A DNA stretch of 64,000 bases from Pengzhenrongella frigida (GCF_004168625.1 NZ_SDWW01000009.1:42804-106803), one strand, 5' to 3'; shown: positions 25,554-35,508, counted from the stretch's first letter. Notes: generated from the letters alone by a model not told the origin. Numbers and translations are program-made.

Positions 25554-27338
25554 TCAGCCGACGATGTCGCAGATCAGCGTGCCTGCGCCGACGCTCGCGC
25601 CGACGCCGGCAGCCAGGCCGGTCACCCGGCCCGCGCGGTGGGCCAGCAGCGGCTGCTCCATCTTCATCGCCTCGAGCACGACGACGAGATCGCCCTCGAC
25701 GACGTCGGCCCCGTCCGCGACGGCGACCTTGACGATGGTGCCCTGCATCGGTGAGCAGAGCATCGTGCCGGAGGCGGTGGGGGTGGAGCGCTGGGTCGTG
25801 CGCCGCACCGGTCGGCGGGCACCGGTGCCGCGGCCGCGGTTCAGGGAGAGCCCGGCCGGGATGATGATCTCGAGCCGCTTGCCGCCGACCTCGACGACCA
25901 CGCGCTCGGTGGCGGCCGGCTCGGCGACCTCGTCGCCCTGCGGTGCGGGCGCCGCGGCGGCGCCGAGCGTGGCGAGCTTCTCGGCGAACTCGGTCTCGAT
26001 CCAGCGGGTGTGCACCGCGAACGTCTCGAGCGGATCGGCAGGGACGAACGCGACCTCGTCGAGCACCGCGCGGTGGAACGCCAGCACGGTCGGGATGCCG
26101 CCGATCTCGAGCTCGGCCAGCGCCCGTCGTGCGCGCCGGATCGCCTGGGTGCGCGTCGCGCCGGTGATGATCACCTTCGCGAGCATCGAGTCGAACGCGC
26201 CGGAGATCGTGTCACCCTCGACGACCCCCGAGTCGACCCGGACCCCGGGCCCCGACGGCAGCCGCAGGGTGGTGATCTTGCCCGGCCGGGGCAGGAAGTT
26301 CGCGGCCGGGTCCTCGCCGTTGATCCGGAACTCGATCGAGTGCCCACGGGTGGCGACCCGGTCGTAGCCGAGCGGCTCGCCCGCGGCGATCCGGAACTGC
26401 TCGAGGACCAGGTCGATGCCGGAGACCTCCTCGGTCACGGGGTGCTCGACCTGCAGGCGGGTGTTGACCTCGAGGAACGACACCGTGCCGTCGGCGCCGA
26501 CCAGGAACTCGCACGTGCCCGCGCCGACGTAGCCGGCCTCGCGCAGGATCGAGATCGAGGACGAGATCAGCTGCTCGTTCTGGGCGTCGGTGAGGAAGGG
26601 CGCGGGCGCCTCCTCGACGAGCTTCTGGTGGCGACGCTGCAGCGAGCAGTCTCGGGTGGAGACGACGACGACGGTCCCGTGCGCGTCCGCGAGGCACTGG
26701 GTCTCCACGTGCCGCGGGTTCTCGAGGTACCGCTCGACGAAGCACTCGCCCCGGCCGAACGCGGCGATCGCCTCGCGGACGGCGGACTCGAACATCTCGT
26801 CGATCTCGCCGACCGTCCGCGCGACCTTCAGTCCTCGGCCGCCACCGCCGAAGGCGGCCTTGATCGCGATCGGGAGGCCGTGCTCGGCGGCGAACGCGTG
26901 GATCTCGGCCGTGGTCTCCACCGGCCCGGGCGTGCCGGCGACCAGCGGTGCACCCGCGCGCTGGGCGATCCGCCGTGCGCTGACCTTGTCGCCGAGGGCC
27001 TCGATGGCGGCGGGCGACGGCCCGATCCAGATCAGCCCGGCGCCGATCACGGCGGAGGCGAACGCGGCGTTCTCGGCGAGGAAGCCGTAGCCGGGGTGGA
27101 CGGCGTCGGCGCCCGAGCGGCGCGCCACGTCGATCAGCTTGGCGATGTCGAGGTACGTCTCGGCGGCGCGCATCCCGCTGAGGGCGAACGCCTCGTCGGC
27201 GAGGCGTACGTGCAGCGACTCGCGGTCGGAGTCTGCGTACACGGCCACGGACGCCAGACCGGCGTCGCTGCACGCCCGGACGATACGGACGGCGATCTCA
27301 CCGCGGTTGGCGACAAGGACCTTCGAGATGGGGGGCAC
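25554..27338 (-). CDS. accA3: Acetyl/propionyl-CoA carboxylase alpha subunit (biotin carboxylase plus BCCP)
   Basis: Carboxylates its own biotin with ATP and bicarbonate and hands it to an AccD carboxyltransferase to make malonyl- or methylmalonyl-CoA. The 594-residue protein starts with the biotin carboxylase domain ([27 protein letters not shown]-grasp loop [26 protein letters not shown]) and ends with the biotinyl domain, Lys in [11 protein letters not shown] near residue 558. It is the AccA3 type. A TACGGT box lies 5 bases before the GTG, slightly close for a leaderless start. Confidence 0.94.
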   Translation of the reverse strand: MPPISKVLVANRGEIAVRIVRACSDAGLASVAVYADSDRESLHVRLADEAFALSGMRAAETYLDIAKLIDVARRSGADAVHPGYGFLAENAAFASAVIGAGLIWIGPSPAAIEALGDKVSARRIAQRAGAPLVAGTPGPVETTAEIHAFAAEHGLPIAIKAAFGGGGRGLKVARTVGEIDEMFESAVREAIAAFGRGECFVERYLENPRHVETQCLADAHGTVVVVSTRDCSLQRRHQKLVEEAPAPFLTDAQNEQLISSSISILREAGYVGAGTCEFLVGADGTVSFLEVNTRLQVEHPVTEEVSGIDLVLEQFRIAAGEPLGYDRVATRGHSIEFRINGEDPAANFLPRPGKITTLRLPSGPGVRVDSGVVEGDTISGAFDSMLAKVIITGATRTQAIRRARRALAELEIGGIPTVLAFHRAVLDEVAFVPADPLETFAVHTRWIETEFAEKLATLGAAAAPAPQGDEVAEPAATERVVVEVGGKRLEIIIPAGLSLNRGRGTGARRPVRRTTQRSTPTASGTMLCSPMQGTIVKVAVADGADVVEGDLVVVLEAMKMEQPLLAHRAGRVTGLAAGVGASVGAGTLICDIVG

Positions 27339-27490
27339 GGCTCACCGTAACGCCCGCCGTCCGGCGGACCCGCTCTCTGGCGCATCCTTGCGAGAAGATT
27401 GGACGATCTCCCAACCCCTGCGCCGGGGGTTTGTAGGTTTCCCACGACGACGCCGGGTCACCGAGTGCGCCCTGCCGGTCGCGCTTGTGT

Positions 27491-28198
27491 TCAGGCCACA
27501 ACACCCGCGGCCTGGCGCCACAGCTCGGGGATCGTCACGCCGAGCTCGCCGAGCAGCTCGCGCAGCAACGGCAGGCTCAGGCCCACCACGCCGTGGTAGT
27601 CGCCCTCGATCCCGGTGACGAAGGCCCCGCCGAGCCCGTCGACCGTGAACGCGCCGGCGACCGCGAGCGGTTCGCCGGTGGCCACGTAGGCGTCGATCTC
27701 GGCGTCGGTGAGGTCGGCGAAGTGCACCACGGTCGACGACGTCGCACCGAGGGTCCCGCCCGTGCCGCCCGCGGCGGGGTCGCGGTCGTCGATCAGCCAG
27801 TGCCCGGTGTGCAGCACGGCCGAGCGGCCGCGCATGGTCCGCCAGCGGGCCCCGGCCTGCGCCGCGTCGGCCGGCTTGCCGAAGATCTCGCCGTCGAGCT
27901 CGAGCATCGAGTCGCAGCCGATCACGATGAGGTCGGACGCGGGGTCCTGCCCGGCGACGCTCACGTCGGCCTCGGCCTCGGCCTCGGGCGTGGGGCGGTG
28001 CTCGACGACCCACTGCGCCTTCGCGTGGGCGAGCACCAGGACCGCGTCCGCGGGCTCGAGCGCGCCGAACCGCTCCGTGGCGGCGGTGAGCTCCGCCTCC
28101 TCGTCGACCCTGGAGGTCGCGACGAGGGCGTCGATCCCCGCTCCGGCGAGCGTGGCGCGTCGGGCGGGCGAGGCGGAGGCGAGCAGCAGTCGGGTCAC
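27491..28198 (-). CDS. maf: Maf-like nucleoside triphosphate pyrophosphatase
   Basis: House-cleaning pyrophosphatase that hydrolyses non-canonical or surplus nucleotides (dTTP/UTP type) in the cytoplasm. The N-terminal LLLASASPARRATLAGAG holds the Maf signature; GCDSMLELDGEIFGKP carries the catalytic acid, and RGRSAVLHTGH and EGDYHGVVGLSLPLL follow. An Asp/Glu-containing Ala-rich insertion (TPEAEAEADVSVAGQDP) makes it longer than usual at 235 residues. I start at GTG 28198, 8 bases behind TACGCT, not at TTG 28204. Confidence 0.9.
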   Translation of the reverse strand: MTRLLLASASPARRATLAGAGIDALVATSRVDEEAELTAATERFGALEPADAVLVLAHAKAQWVVEHRPTPEAEAEADVSVAGQDPASDLIVIGCDSMLELDGEIFGKPADAAQAGARWRTMRGRSAVLHTGHWLIDDRDPAAGGTGGTLGATSSTVVHFADLTDAEIDAYVATGEPLAVAGAFTVDGLGGAFVTGIEGDYHGVVGLSLPLLRELLGELGVTIPELWRQAAGVVA

Positions 28199-28206
28199 GG
28201 CCAAGG

Positions 28207-28212
28207 AGCGTA
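28207..28212 (-). promoter_or_regulatory. -10 box TACGCT of maf
   Basis: On the minus strand TACGCT precedes GTG 28198 by 8 bases, compatible with a leaderless mRNA. Confidence 0.4.
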
Positions 28213-28329
28213 CCGGCGCACGACCGAGGGAACTTCACCCCTCGGCGTTCAGGGTCCCCTCACCAATCTAGAGTTGACTGCGTCCCGCGCCGCGACGAGC
28301 CGTCGTCGGCCAACAGAGATGAGGCACTG

Positions 28330-28962
28330 GTGAGCGTGATGATCGACGAGCGTGGAAATCGCATGCACCGGCTCCGCCATTCCGAGGGCTGGATCTTCGG
28401 CACGATGCTGTTCTCCGCCTGTCTCAGCCTGCTGGCTTCCTTCGTGCTGTCGGTCGACGCGATCGAGCTGGCCCGCGACCCCAACGCCGCCCTGAGCTGC
28501 GACATCAACTCGGTGATCAGCTGCGGGCAGGTCGGGCTCTCGTGGCAGGCGAGCCTGTTCGGGTTCCCCAACGCGTTCCTCGGCCTCATCGCCGAGTCGG
28601 TCGTCATCACCGTGGCGGTCGCGCTGCTCGGCGGGGTGCGCTTCCCGCGGTGGTTCATGGCCTCCGCGCAGTTCGTCTACACGCTCGGGCTGATCTTCGC
28701 CTACTGGCTGTTCAGCCAGTCCATGCTCGTGATCCACGCGCTCTGCCCCTGGTGCCTGCTCATCACGCTGTCGACGACGCTGGTCTTCTGGAGCCTGACG
28801 CACTACAACCTGCGCGAGGGCAACCTGTTCCTGCCCAAGGGCCTGGAGCGCCGCGCGCGGGAGTTCGTGCGCAGCGACAACGACGTCTTCTTCGTGGCCG
28901 CCTGGCTGATCCTGCTGATCGCGCTCATCCTGGCCAAGTACGGCGCCGCGGTCTTCGGCTGA
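28330..28962 (+). CDS. Vitamin K epoxide reductase family protein
   Basis: Integral membrane protein of 210 residues with about five helices. The VKOR cysteines are present: the loop pair in ALSCDINSVISCGQVG and the active-site CPWC in HALCPWCLLITLS. In actinobacteria VKOR reoxidises DsbA-like oxidases and so drives disulfide bond formation in exported proteins, passing electrons to quinones. No fused thioredoxin domain is present. GTG 28330 has GATGAGG upstream. It is divergent from maf and alone on its strand. Confidence 0.92.
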   Translation: MSVMIDERGNRMHRLRHSEGWIFGTMLFSACLSLLASFVLSVDAIELARDPNAALSCDINSVISCGQVGLSWQASLFGFPNAFLGLIAESVVITVAVALLGGVRFPRWFMASAQFVYTLGLIFAYWLFSQSMLVIHALCPWCLLITLSTTLVFWSLTHYNLREGNLFLPKGLERRAREFVRSDNDVFFVAAWLILLIALILAKYGAAVFG

Positions 28963-29017
28963 CCGACGGCGGCCGTCTCGACGGCCCGCCGGCGGAGCGC
29001 GGCGGCTCAGCCCTGAG

Positions 29018-30799
29018 TCACCCCAGCGCGGTCCGCAGCACGTCCAGCCCGACGGAGCCCAGGGCGAGCGCACGGTCGTGGAAGGCCCGCAGGTCGAACT
29101 CCTCGCCACGTGCCTTGGCGGCGGCGGCAGCGTCGTCGCGGGCCTGCTCCCACAGCCGCTGCCCGACCTTGTACGACGGCGCCTGACCCGGCCAGCCGAG
29201 GTAGCGGGTCAGCTCGAACTGCACGAGGGCGTCGGGCATCGTGACGTTGGCGCGCAGGAACGTCAGGGCCTTGTCCGCGTCCCACGTCCCGCCGCCCCAG
29301 CGCTCCGGCGCCGGCAGTGCGAGGTGCACGCCGATGTCGAGCACCACGCGGGCGGCGCGCATCCGCTGACCGTCCAGCATCCCGAGCCGGTCGCCCGGGT
29401 TGTCGAGGAACCCCAGGTCGCCCATCAGCCGCTCGGCGTACAGCGCCCAGCCCTCGCCGTGGCCCGACACCCAGCAGGCGAGCCGGCGCCAGCGGTTGAG
29501 CACGTCCCGGGCGAAGATCGCCTGGCCGGTCTGCAGGTGGTGTCCGGGCACGCCCTCGTGGAAGACCGTGGTCTTCTCGCGCCAGGTGGTGAACTCGGTG
29601 ACCTCGAGCGGCACCGACCACCACATCCGCCCCGGGCGGGAGAAGTCGTCGCTCGGGGGCGTGTAGTAGATGCCGCCCTGGTGGGTCGGCGCAATCCTGC
29701 ACTCGAGCGTGCGGAGCGGCTCGGGGATGTCGAAGTGCACGCCGTCGAGCGCGGCGACCGCTGCGTCGGACGTGGTCTGCATCCACTCGCGCAGCGCCTG
29801 CGTGCCGGTCAGGAGGTACGCCGGGTCGGCGTCGAGCGCCGCGACCGCGCGCTGCACGAGGTCGCCGTCGTCGAGGTCGCCGTCGTCCTCGACGAGGGTG
29901 CCGCTCGGCTCCAGGCCGAGGATCTCGCGGGCGACCGCCTCCTGCTCGGCGACGACCCGGTCCAGCTCCTCGAGCCCCCACGCGTAGGTCTCGTCGAGGT
30001 CGACCGTGGCCCCGAGGAAGTACCGCGACCACAGCGCGTACCGCTCGCGACCGACCGCGTCCGTCGCGGGGGCGTGCGGCGCGAGCTCGTCGCGCAGGAA
30101 CCGCGCGAGCTCGCGGTAGGCCGCCCGGGCCGACCCGGCGCCGCGGTCGAGCTCGACGCGGACCGCCTGCGCCGCGGCGGTGTCCGCCGGCTCCGCGCCC
30201 GCCAGGACGGCCTCGACGGCGTCGTCGGCCACGAAGGAGGTGAAGAACGACGACTCCTCGTCGGCGAGCTCCTCCGCCTGGGCGAGGCACTCGTCGACCT
30301 GACGGATCGCGGGGACGCGGCCGCGCGCCAGGCTCTCGCGCAGCGAGGCGACGTACCCGTCGACCGCGCCGGGGAGCAGGTTCAGGCGGGCGGCGATGTT
30401 CGCCCAGGCTCCGACGGTGTCGGTCGCCATCAGGTCGAAGACGTCCCGCAGCCCCTGCACGGGGGACGCGATGTTGTTCAGGTCGCACAGCAGCTCGCCG
30501 GCCGCGTCGAGCTCGAGCTCCAGCCCGATGCGCTCCTGCATCGCCGCCAGGGTGACCTCGTCGACGGCGTCGGTCGGCCACTGGGCGGCGAGCTCGGCCA
30601 GGACGGCGCGACCGGCGTCCGCGCGCAGGGCATGGCCGACCGGCGAGTAGTCGGTCATCTGGGCGTCGTACCCGTCGATGCCCATCAGCGTGGCGGCGAG
30701 CGGGTCGAGCTGGGCCACCCGATCGACGTACCGCTCGGCGATCGCGTCGATGGGGCTGGGCCGGCGGGTGGGGGCGGGCGAGACCGGGCGGGAAGTCAT
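29018..30799 (-). CDS. DUF885 family metallopeptidase-like protein
   Basis: A 593-residue soluble protein of the DUF885 family, thought to be zinc peptidases related to M2/M3 enzymes. The helix containing VFHEGVPGHHLQTGQA is an HExxxxHH-type variant of the zinc motif near residue 420, and TYAWGLEELDRVVAEQ, TGTQALREWMQ and PPSDDFSRPGRMWW are well kept family stretches. No signal peptide is seen, so it should act in the cytoplasm. The ATG sits 7 bases behind a TAGGGT box (leaderless). Confidence 0.88.
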   Translation of the reverse strand: MTSRPVSPAPTRRPSPIDAIAERYVDRVAQLDPLAATLMGIDGYDAQMTDYSPVGHALRADAGRAVLAELAAQWPTDAVDEVTLAAMQERIGLELELDAAGELLCDLNNIASPVQGLRDVFDLMATDTVGAWANIAARLNLLPGAVDGYVASLRESLARGRVPAIRQVDECLAQAEELADEESSFFTSFVADDAVEAVLAGAEPADTAAAQAVRVELDRGAGSARAAYRELARFLRDELAPHAPATDAVGRERYALWSRYFLGATVDLDETYAWGLEELDRVVAEQEAVAREILGLEPSGTLVEDDGDLDDGDLVQRAVAALDADPAYLLTGTQALREWMQTTSDAAVAALDGVHFDIPEPLRTLECRIAPTHQGGIYYTPPSDDFSRPGRMWWSVPLEVTEFTTWREKTTVFHEGVPGHHLQTGQAIFARDVLNRWRRLACWVSGHGEGWALYAERLMGDLGFLDNPGDRLGMLDGQRMRAARVVLDIGVHLALPAPERWGGGTWDADKALTFLRANVTMPDALVQFELTRYLGWPGQAPSYKVGQRLWEQARDDAAAAAKARGEEFDLRAFHDRALALGSVGLDVLRTALG

Positions 30800-30806
30800 G
30801 TCCCGG

Positions 30807-30812
30807 ACCCTA
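30807..30812 (-). promoter_or_regulatory. -10 box TAGGGT, leaderless start of the DUF885 gene
   Basis: On the minus strand TAGGGT is followed by 7 bases and the ATG. Confidence 0.5.
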
Positions 30813-30840
30813 CCGGCGGGTACGCCCTACCCGCGGGCAT

Positions 30841-30862
30841 CCGGCGGGCAACCGGCGGGCAA
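30841..30862. repeat. 11-bp tandem duplication downstream of accE
   Basis: CCGGCGGGCAA occurs twice in direct tandem, with partial copies on both sides, in the gap between accE and the DUF885 promoter. Confidence 0.6.
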
Positions 30863-30875
30863 CCGGCCGACGACC

Positions 30876-31124
30876 TCAGGCGCGCAGGCTCCAGCGCCAC
30901 GAGTCCGCGCCCGGCGCGGTCGGGGTGCGCGGGCCGGTGCGGCCGCGCATCGCCCGGGACCGGTCCGACCACGCGGTGTGCGGGTGCGTCGCGGTGGGAT
31001 CGTCGTCGCCCGCCTCGGCGCCCGCGGCCGCTAGCCCAGCGACCAGGGCCGCCAGCTCGACGTCGTCGGGCTCGCCGCGCACCACGTGGACGACGGCCGG
31101 CTCGCCGCCGAGATCGTCGATCAC
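30876..31124 (-). CDS. accE: Acyl-CoA carboxylase epsilon subunit
   Basis: Small actinobacterial protein (82 residues) that binds the AccA3-AccD5 type complex and raises its activity. The pattern is typical: a short N-terminal VVHVVRGEPDDVELAALV helix-strand unit, an Ala-rich stretch, a His/Trp-containing linker (HPHTAWSDRSRAM) and the C-terminal ADSWRWSLRA. The GTG overlaps the stop of the upstream gene (GTGA) and AGGAGG lies about 10 bases before it. Confidence 0.88.
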   Translation of the reverse strand: MIDDLGGEPAVVHVVRGEPDDVELAALVAGLAAAGAEAGDDDPTATHPHTAWSDRSRAMRGRTGPRTPTAPGADSWRWSLRA

Positions 31125-31678
31125 GAGTCGTCGTCCTCCTCGTCGGTGAAGCCCTCGAAGTCGGCCGGCTCGCCGCGCGAGGTGGCCCACTCCACGACGT
31201 CGAACCCGGCATCCACGAGCCGGGCCACGAGCTCCTCGCCGCCCTGGTCGAGCAGGTCCAGCACGGAGTCCATCGTGACGTCGCTGGTCCCGACCGGCGG
31301 CCCGACGACGAAGCCCAGGTGGAACGCCTCCGCGGCGTCGCTCGCGGGCGGCGCGTCGAGGTCGGCCGGCGAGTGCTCGTGCTCGTCGGCGTCCCACGCC
31401 ATCGACGTGAGGTCGGCGTGCAGCCCGAGTGTCGAGTGCACGAGGTCGTAGAGCTCGGCGTTCAGCGCGCCGACCCGGGACTCGAGCGCGAGGACCCGCG
31501 GGTCCTCGTCGGCCTCGTGCGCCCCGAACTCGGCGCGCACCCCGACGGCGGTGCCGATGTACTCGTGCAGCGCGGCCGCGAGCGCGTCCACGGTGCGGTG
31601 CAGGTCGGCGCCGTCGATGCCCTTCAGCGGCAGGCCGGAGTGGGCCGAGCCTGAGGTGTCATGGCCGTGCTCGCTCAC
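31121..31678 (-). CDS. Acidic protein between accD and accE, unknown function
   Basis: A 185-residue, very acidic cytoplasmic protein that I cannot place in a family. Two regions stand out: residues 25-90 look helical (DLHRTVDALAAALHEYIG, LESRVGALNAELYDLVHS), and residues 130-185 end in DFEGFTDEEDDDS. The GTG has GAGGG 4 bases upstream, and the stop overlaps accE by 4 bp, so it is translated with the epsilon subunit. Its position in the accD operon suggests a role near the carboxylase, but nothing in the sequence proves it. Confidence 0.7.
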   Translation of the reverse strand: MSEHGHDTSGSAHSGLPLKGIDGADLHRTVDALAAALHEYIGTAVGVRAEFGAHEADEDPRVLALESRVGALNAELYDLVHSTLGLHADLTSMAWDADEHEHSPADLDAPPASDAAEAFHLGFVVGPPVGTSDVTMDSVLDLLDQGGEELVARLVDAGFDVVEWATSRGEPADFEGFTDEEDDDS

Positions 31679-31732
31679 AGTTCCCTCACTTCGTGGTCCA
31701 TCCGGTCATCCATTCTCGGGTCTCCCAGCGGT

Positions 31733-33331
31733 CTACAGGGGGATGTTGCCGTGCTTCTTCGGGGGCAGGGTCGCCCGTTTGGTGCGCAGGGCACGCAGGG
31801 CCCGCACGATCTGGATGCGGGTCTCGGACGGCTCGATGACCGCGTCGACGTACCCGCGGTCGGCGGCGTCCCACGGGTTGACGATCGCGTCCTCGTACTC
31901 GTTCGTCAGGCGGGTGCGCTCCTCCTCGACGTCGCCGCCGGCGTCGGCCACGACCTTGATCGCGGCGCGCTGCAAGATGTTGACCGCCCCGCCGGCGCCC
32001 ATCACGGCGATCTGCGCCGTCGGCCAGGCGAGGTTGACGTCCGCGCCCAGCTGCTTGGAGCCCATCACGATGTACGCGCCGCCGTACGCCTTGCGGGTGA
32101 TGAGGGTGACCAGCGGCACGGTCGCCTCGGCGTAGGCGTAGATCAGCTTCGCGCCGCGGCGGATGATCCCGTTCCACTCCTGGTCGGTCCCGGGCAGGAA
32201 CCCGGGCACGTCCACGAAGGTCAGCACCGGCAGGTTGAACGCGTCGCAGGTGCGCACGAAGCGCGCGGCCTTCTCGGCGGCGTTGATGTCGAGCGTGCCG
32301 GCCATGTGCTGGGGCTGGTTGGCCACGATCCCGACGGGGTGCCCCTCGACGTGGCCGAACCCGATCAGCACGTTGCGCGCGTACAGCGGCTGGACCTCGA
32401 GCAGCACGCCCTCGTCGAGCACGTGCTCGAGGACGGTGCGCATGTCGTACGGCTGGCTGTCCGAGTCCGGGATGAGGGAGTCGAGCTCGCGGTCGGCGTC
32501 GGTCACCTCGAGGGGGACGTCGCCCGAGGCGAAGACCGGCGGGTCGCTGAGGTTGTTCGACGGGAGGTAGGACAGCAGCGACTTCACGTAGTCCAACGCG
32601 TCGTCCTCGTCGGCGGCGAGGTAGTGCGCGACGCCGGACCGCTCGTTGTGCGTGTGCGCACCTCCGAGCTCCTCGAGGCCGACGTCCTCGCCGGTCACGG
32701 CGCGGATGACGTCGGGACCCGTGATGAACATGTTCGACGTGCCGTCGGCCATCACGATGAAGTCGGTCAGCGCGGGGGAGTACACCGCGCCGCCGGCGCT
32801 GGGCCCGAGGATCAGCGAGATCTGCGGGATCACCCCGGACGCGGCGACGTTGCGGCGGAAGATCTCGGCGAACTGGGTGAGGGCGGCCACGCCCTCCTGG
32901 ATGCGCGCCCCGCCGCCGTCGGCGATGCCGATCAGCGGCACCCCGGTGCGCAGCGCCAGGTCCATCACCTTGGTGATCTTCTGCCCGTGCACCTCGCCGA
33001 GCGAGCCGCCGAAGACCGTGAAGTCCTGCGCGTAGATGCAGACCTGCCGGCCGTCGATCGTGCCGTGCCCGACGACGACGCCGTCCCCCGGGATGCGCTT
33101 CTTCTCGAGGCCGAAGTTGGTCGACCGGTGCCGCGCGAACGCGTCGAGCTCGACGAACGAGCCGGCGTCGAGCAGGCCGTCGATCCGCTCCCGGGCGGTC
33201 TTCTTGCCGCGCGCGTGCTGCTTGCCCTGGGCCGCCTCCTCGGGAGCTCGGGTCGCGGAGTCGATCCGCTCGCGCAGGTCGGCAAGCTTGGCGGCGGTGC
33301 CGGTTTCCGGGGGCGTCAGTGCGTCAGTCAC
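31733..33331 (-). CDS. accD5: Acyl-CoA carboxylase beta (carboxyltransferase) subunit
   Basis: Transfers carboxyl groups from carboxybiotin to acetyl- or propionyl-CoA. The 532-residue PccB/AccD5-type protein has two crotonase-like halves: the N-terminal half with [26 protein letters not shown] and [14 protein letters not shown], and the C-terminal half with [14 protein letters not shown] and [16 protein letters not shown] 33331 is chosen because TAGTCT stands 7 bases upstream; the frame further upstream crosses the birA promoter. Head of an operon with the acidic protein and accE. Confidence 0.94.
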   Translation of the reverse strand: MTDALTPPETGTAAKLADLRERIDSATRAPEEAAQGKQHARGKKTARERIDGLLDAGSFVELDAFARHRSTNFGLEKKRIPGDGVVVGHGTIDGRQVCIYAQDFTVFGGSLGEVHGQKITKVMDLALRTGVPLIGIADGGGARIQEGVAALTQFAEIFRRNVAASGVIPQISLILGPSAGGAVYSPALTDFIVMADGTSNMFITGPDVIRAVTGEDVGLEELGGAHTHNERSGVAHYLAADEDDALDYVKSLLSYLPSNNLSDPPVFASGDVPLEVTDADRELDSLIPDSDSQPYDMRTVLEHVLDEGVLLEVQPLYARNVLIGFGHVEGHPVGIVANQPQHMAGTLDINAAEKAARFVRTCDAFNLPVLTFVDVPGFLPGTDQEWNGIIRRGAKLIYAYAEATVPLVTLITRKAYGGAYIVMGSKQLGADVNLAWPTAQIAVMGAGGAVNILQRAAIKVVADAGGDVEEERTRLTNEYEDAIVNPWDAADRGYVDAVIEPSETRIQIVRALRALRTKRATLPPKKHGNIPL

Positions 33332-33338
33332 AGGGCCG

Positions 33339-33344
33339 AGACTA
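33339..33344 (-). promoter_or_regulatory. -10 box TAGTCT, leaderless start of accD
   Basis: On the minus strand TAGTCT, then CGGCCCT, then GTG 33331; no ribosome-binding site. Confidence 0.55.
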
Positions 33345-33476
33345 GACGGACCGCCGCCCGGAGCGGGACATCTCGCTCCGGGCGGTCGCTCTCCGGGCGG
33401 TCGGCCGCGGCGCAGCCCGCCGCCCTGCGCGCGATGATGGGGAGTCGACCAGGCGTGGGACCGAAAGGATGAGGTC

Positions 33477-34340
33477 ATGGTGAACCGACCGGCGTTGCGT
33501 TCGTCCGTGCTGCGCGAGCTGCTGCTCGCCCCGAGCGGTCCGCTCGGTCGGGTCGAGGTGGTGGAGCGGGTCGGGTCGACGAACACCGCGCTCGCGGCCG
33601 CCCTGGCTCGCGACCCGGCAGGGTGGCCCGGGGTGGGCCTGCTCGTGGCCGACCACCAGGAGGGCGGGCACGGCCGGGCCGGGCGCGACTGGCAGACGCC
33701 GGCCCGGGCGGCCCTGACGCTCTCGATCTCGATCTGGGCGCGGCCGCCGCTAGACGCGCTCGGCTGGCTCCCGCTGCTGGCCGGTCTGGGGGCGGTGTAC
33801 GCGCTGCGCGCCACCGCCGGGGTCCAGGCGGGGCTGAAGTGGCCCAACGACCTGCTCGTGCCGCAGCCCGGCGCGGTCGAGCTCGACGGGTGGGGCACGG
33901 ACCGCAAGGTGGGGGGCATCCTCACCGAGCTGGTGCGGACCCCGGCGGGGTCGGCCGTCGTCCTGGGCATCGGGGTGAACGTGACTCAGGTCGCGGACGA
34001 GCTGCCCGTGCCGAGCGCGATCTCGCTCGCGCTCGCGGGCGCTCAGGATCTCGACCGCGAGGTGCTCCTGGACGCCCTCGTGGAGGCGTTCGCGGACCTG
34101 TCCGCGCGGTGGACGGCCGCGGGCGGCGATGCGGTCGCCGCCGGTCTCGCGGACGAGGTGACGGCGGTCTGCCTCACGATCGGGCGCCGGGTGCGGGTCG
34201 CGCTGCCGGGGGGCACCGAGCTGGTCGGGCTCGCGCGTCGGCTCGGGCCCGACGGCGCGCTGGTGGTGATCGACGACGGCGGCGTCGAGCACACCGTGCT
34301 CGCGGGGGACGTGCTGCACGTGCGGACCGCGTCCGAGTGA
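33477..34340 (+). CDS. birA: Biotin--[biotin carboxyl-carrier-protein] ligase
   Basis: Attaches biotin, via biotinyl-AMP, to the Lys of the AccA biotinyl domain encoded 6 kb away. The 287-residue protein has the ligase motifs [13 protein letters not shown] and [16 protein letters not shown], and a C-terminal SH3-like domain ([18 protein letters not shown]). There is no N-terminal HTH, so it is a group I enzyme, not a repressor. ATG 33477 follows AAAGGATGAGGTC. It is divergent from accD. Confidence 0.93.
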   Translation: MVNRPALRSSVLRELLLAPSGPLGRVEVVERVGSTNTALAAALARDPAGWPGVGLLVADHQEGGHGRAGRDWQTPARAALTLSISIWARPPLDALGWLPLLAGLGAVYALRATAGVQAGLKWPNDLLVPQPGAVELDGWGTDRKVGGILTELVRTPAGSAVVLGIGVNVTQVADELPVPSAISLALAGAQDLDREVLLDALVEAFADLSARWTAAGGDAVAAGLADEVTAVCLTIGRRVRVALPGGTELVGLARRLGPDGALVVIDDGGVEHTVLAGDVLHVRTASE

Positions 34341-34380
34341 GCCGCGTCCGAGTGGGCCGCGTCCGAGGGCACCGCGTCCG
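34327..34380. repeat. 15-bp tandem repeat across the birA stop
   Basis: About 3.6 copies of a 15-bp unit (CCGCGTCCGAGTGRG) run from the last birA codons into the intergenic region; the birA TGA lies in the first copy. Confidence 0.75.
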
Positions 34381-34401
34381 CGGCGTCGTACCGGGGTGAA
34401 C

Positions 34402-34407
34402 TAGCCT
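34402..34407 (+). promoter_or_regulatory. -10 box TAGCCT, leaderless start of the cyclase gene
   Basis: TAGCCT, then GCACGT, then GTG 34414; no ribosome-binding site. Confidence 0.5.
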
Positions 34408-34413
34408 GCACGT

Positions 34414-35508
34414 GTGACTTTCCCCACGTCCGCAGTCCCCGAGCCGGTGCCACCCGAGGCCGGCTCGACCGTCGACCGGCTCGACTCCCTCCTGCTGGGG
34501 GGCGACCGCACGCTGACCCTGCGCGACCTCGCCGCCCGCTCCGATCCCTGCGTCGCGGTCGAGGACGCGAGCCTGTTCTGGTCGACGCTCGGCCTGCCCC
34601 ACGCCGACCTGGACGACCCGGTCTTCACCGAGGACGACGTCGCCGCGCTGATCCGCATCACCGGGCTGGTCGCCGCGGGGCACCTGGAGCGGCGCACGGC
34701 GGTCACCCTCACCCGGGCGCTCGGGCACACGTCCGAGCGGCTCGTGCTGTGGCAGGTCGAGGCGCTGGTGGAAGACACCGCGGCCCGCTTCCAGCTCGAC
34801 GACACGAGCGCGCGGCTCGTGGTGCTCGATCAGCTCGCCGAGACGGGGCCGATGCTCGAGGCCCAGCTCGTGCACTCCTGGCGGCGCCACCTGGCGGCCA
34901 TGGCGGGCCGGATCGCCGCGGAGTTCGGCGAGGCCCGGATGGCGGACCACCCCGACCCGACCGCCCTGCCGCTGGCCCGCGCGGTCGGCTTCGCCGACAT
35001 GGTGTCGTTCACGCGGCGCACGGCCGGGCTCGGGCCCACCGACCTGTCCCTGTTCGTCCAGCGGTTCGAGACCGCCGCACGCGACGTCGTGACGGCGGCC
35101 GGGGGCAGGGTCGTCAAGACCATCGGCGACGCGGTCCTGTTCATCGCCGACGACGTCGTCACCGGCGCGCACGTCGCGCTCGGCCTGGCCCGCGTGCTCG
35201 GCAGCGAGCTCGACGTCGACGCCGAGCGCTCCGCCGGCGGGATGGCCGAGGGGGCCCGCGGCGTGACGCCCGTCCGGGTCGGGTTCGTGCAGGGGCGGGT
35301 GCTGTCGCGGTTCGGTGACGTGTTCGGCGCGTCCGTGAACGTCGCGGCCCGGCTGACCGACATCGCGGAGCCCAGCACCGTGCTCACGGACCAGGCGACG
35401 GCGGCGCTGCTCGCCCAGGACCCGCGCTTCGCCCTCACGCCGCAGCCGGCCCGGGACCTGGCCGGGCTGGGCTCGATCGCGCCGGTCCGGGTCAGCGCCA
35501 CCACCTGA
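34414..35508 (+). CDS. Class III adenylate/guanylate cyclase with N-terminal regulatory domain
   Basis: Predicted soluble cyclase making cAMP (or cGMP). Residues 1-180 form an all-helical regulatory region (LLGGDRTLTLRDLAARS; FTEDDVAALIRITGL) resembling the N-terminal domain of the pH-sensing mycobacterial cyclase Rv1264. The catalytic domain starts near residue 188: GFADMVSFTRRT holds the first metal Asp, KTIGDAVLFIADD the second metal region, and GASVNVAARLTD the C-terminal dimer-site motif. I cannot decide between ATP and GTP as substrate. The 364-residue gene is leaderless. Confidence 0.88.
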   Translation: MTFPTSAVPEPVPPEAGSTVDRLDSLLLGGDRTLTLRDLAARSDPCVAVEDASLFWSTLGLPHADLDDPVFTEDDVAALIRITGLVAAGHLERRTAVTLTRALGHTSERLVLWQVEALVEDTAARFQLDDTSARLVVLDQLAETGPMLEAQLVHSWRRHLAAMAGRIAAEFGEARMADHPDPTALPLARAVGFADMVSFTRRTAGLGPTDLSLFVQRFETAARDVVTAAGGRVVKTIGDAVLFIADDVVTGAHVALGLARVLGSELDVDAERSAGGMAEGARGVTPVRVGFVQGRVLSRFGDVFGASVNVAARLTDIAEPSTVLTDQATAALLAQDPRFALTPQPARDLAGLGSIAPVRVSATT

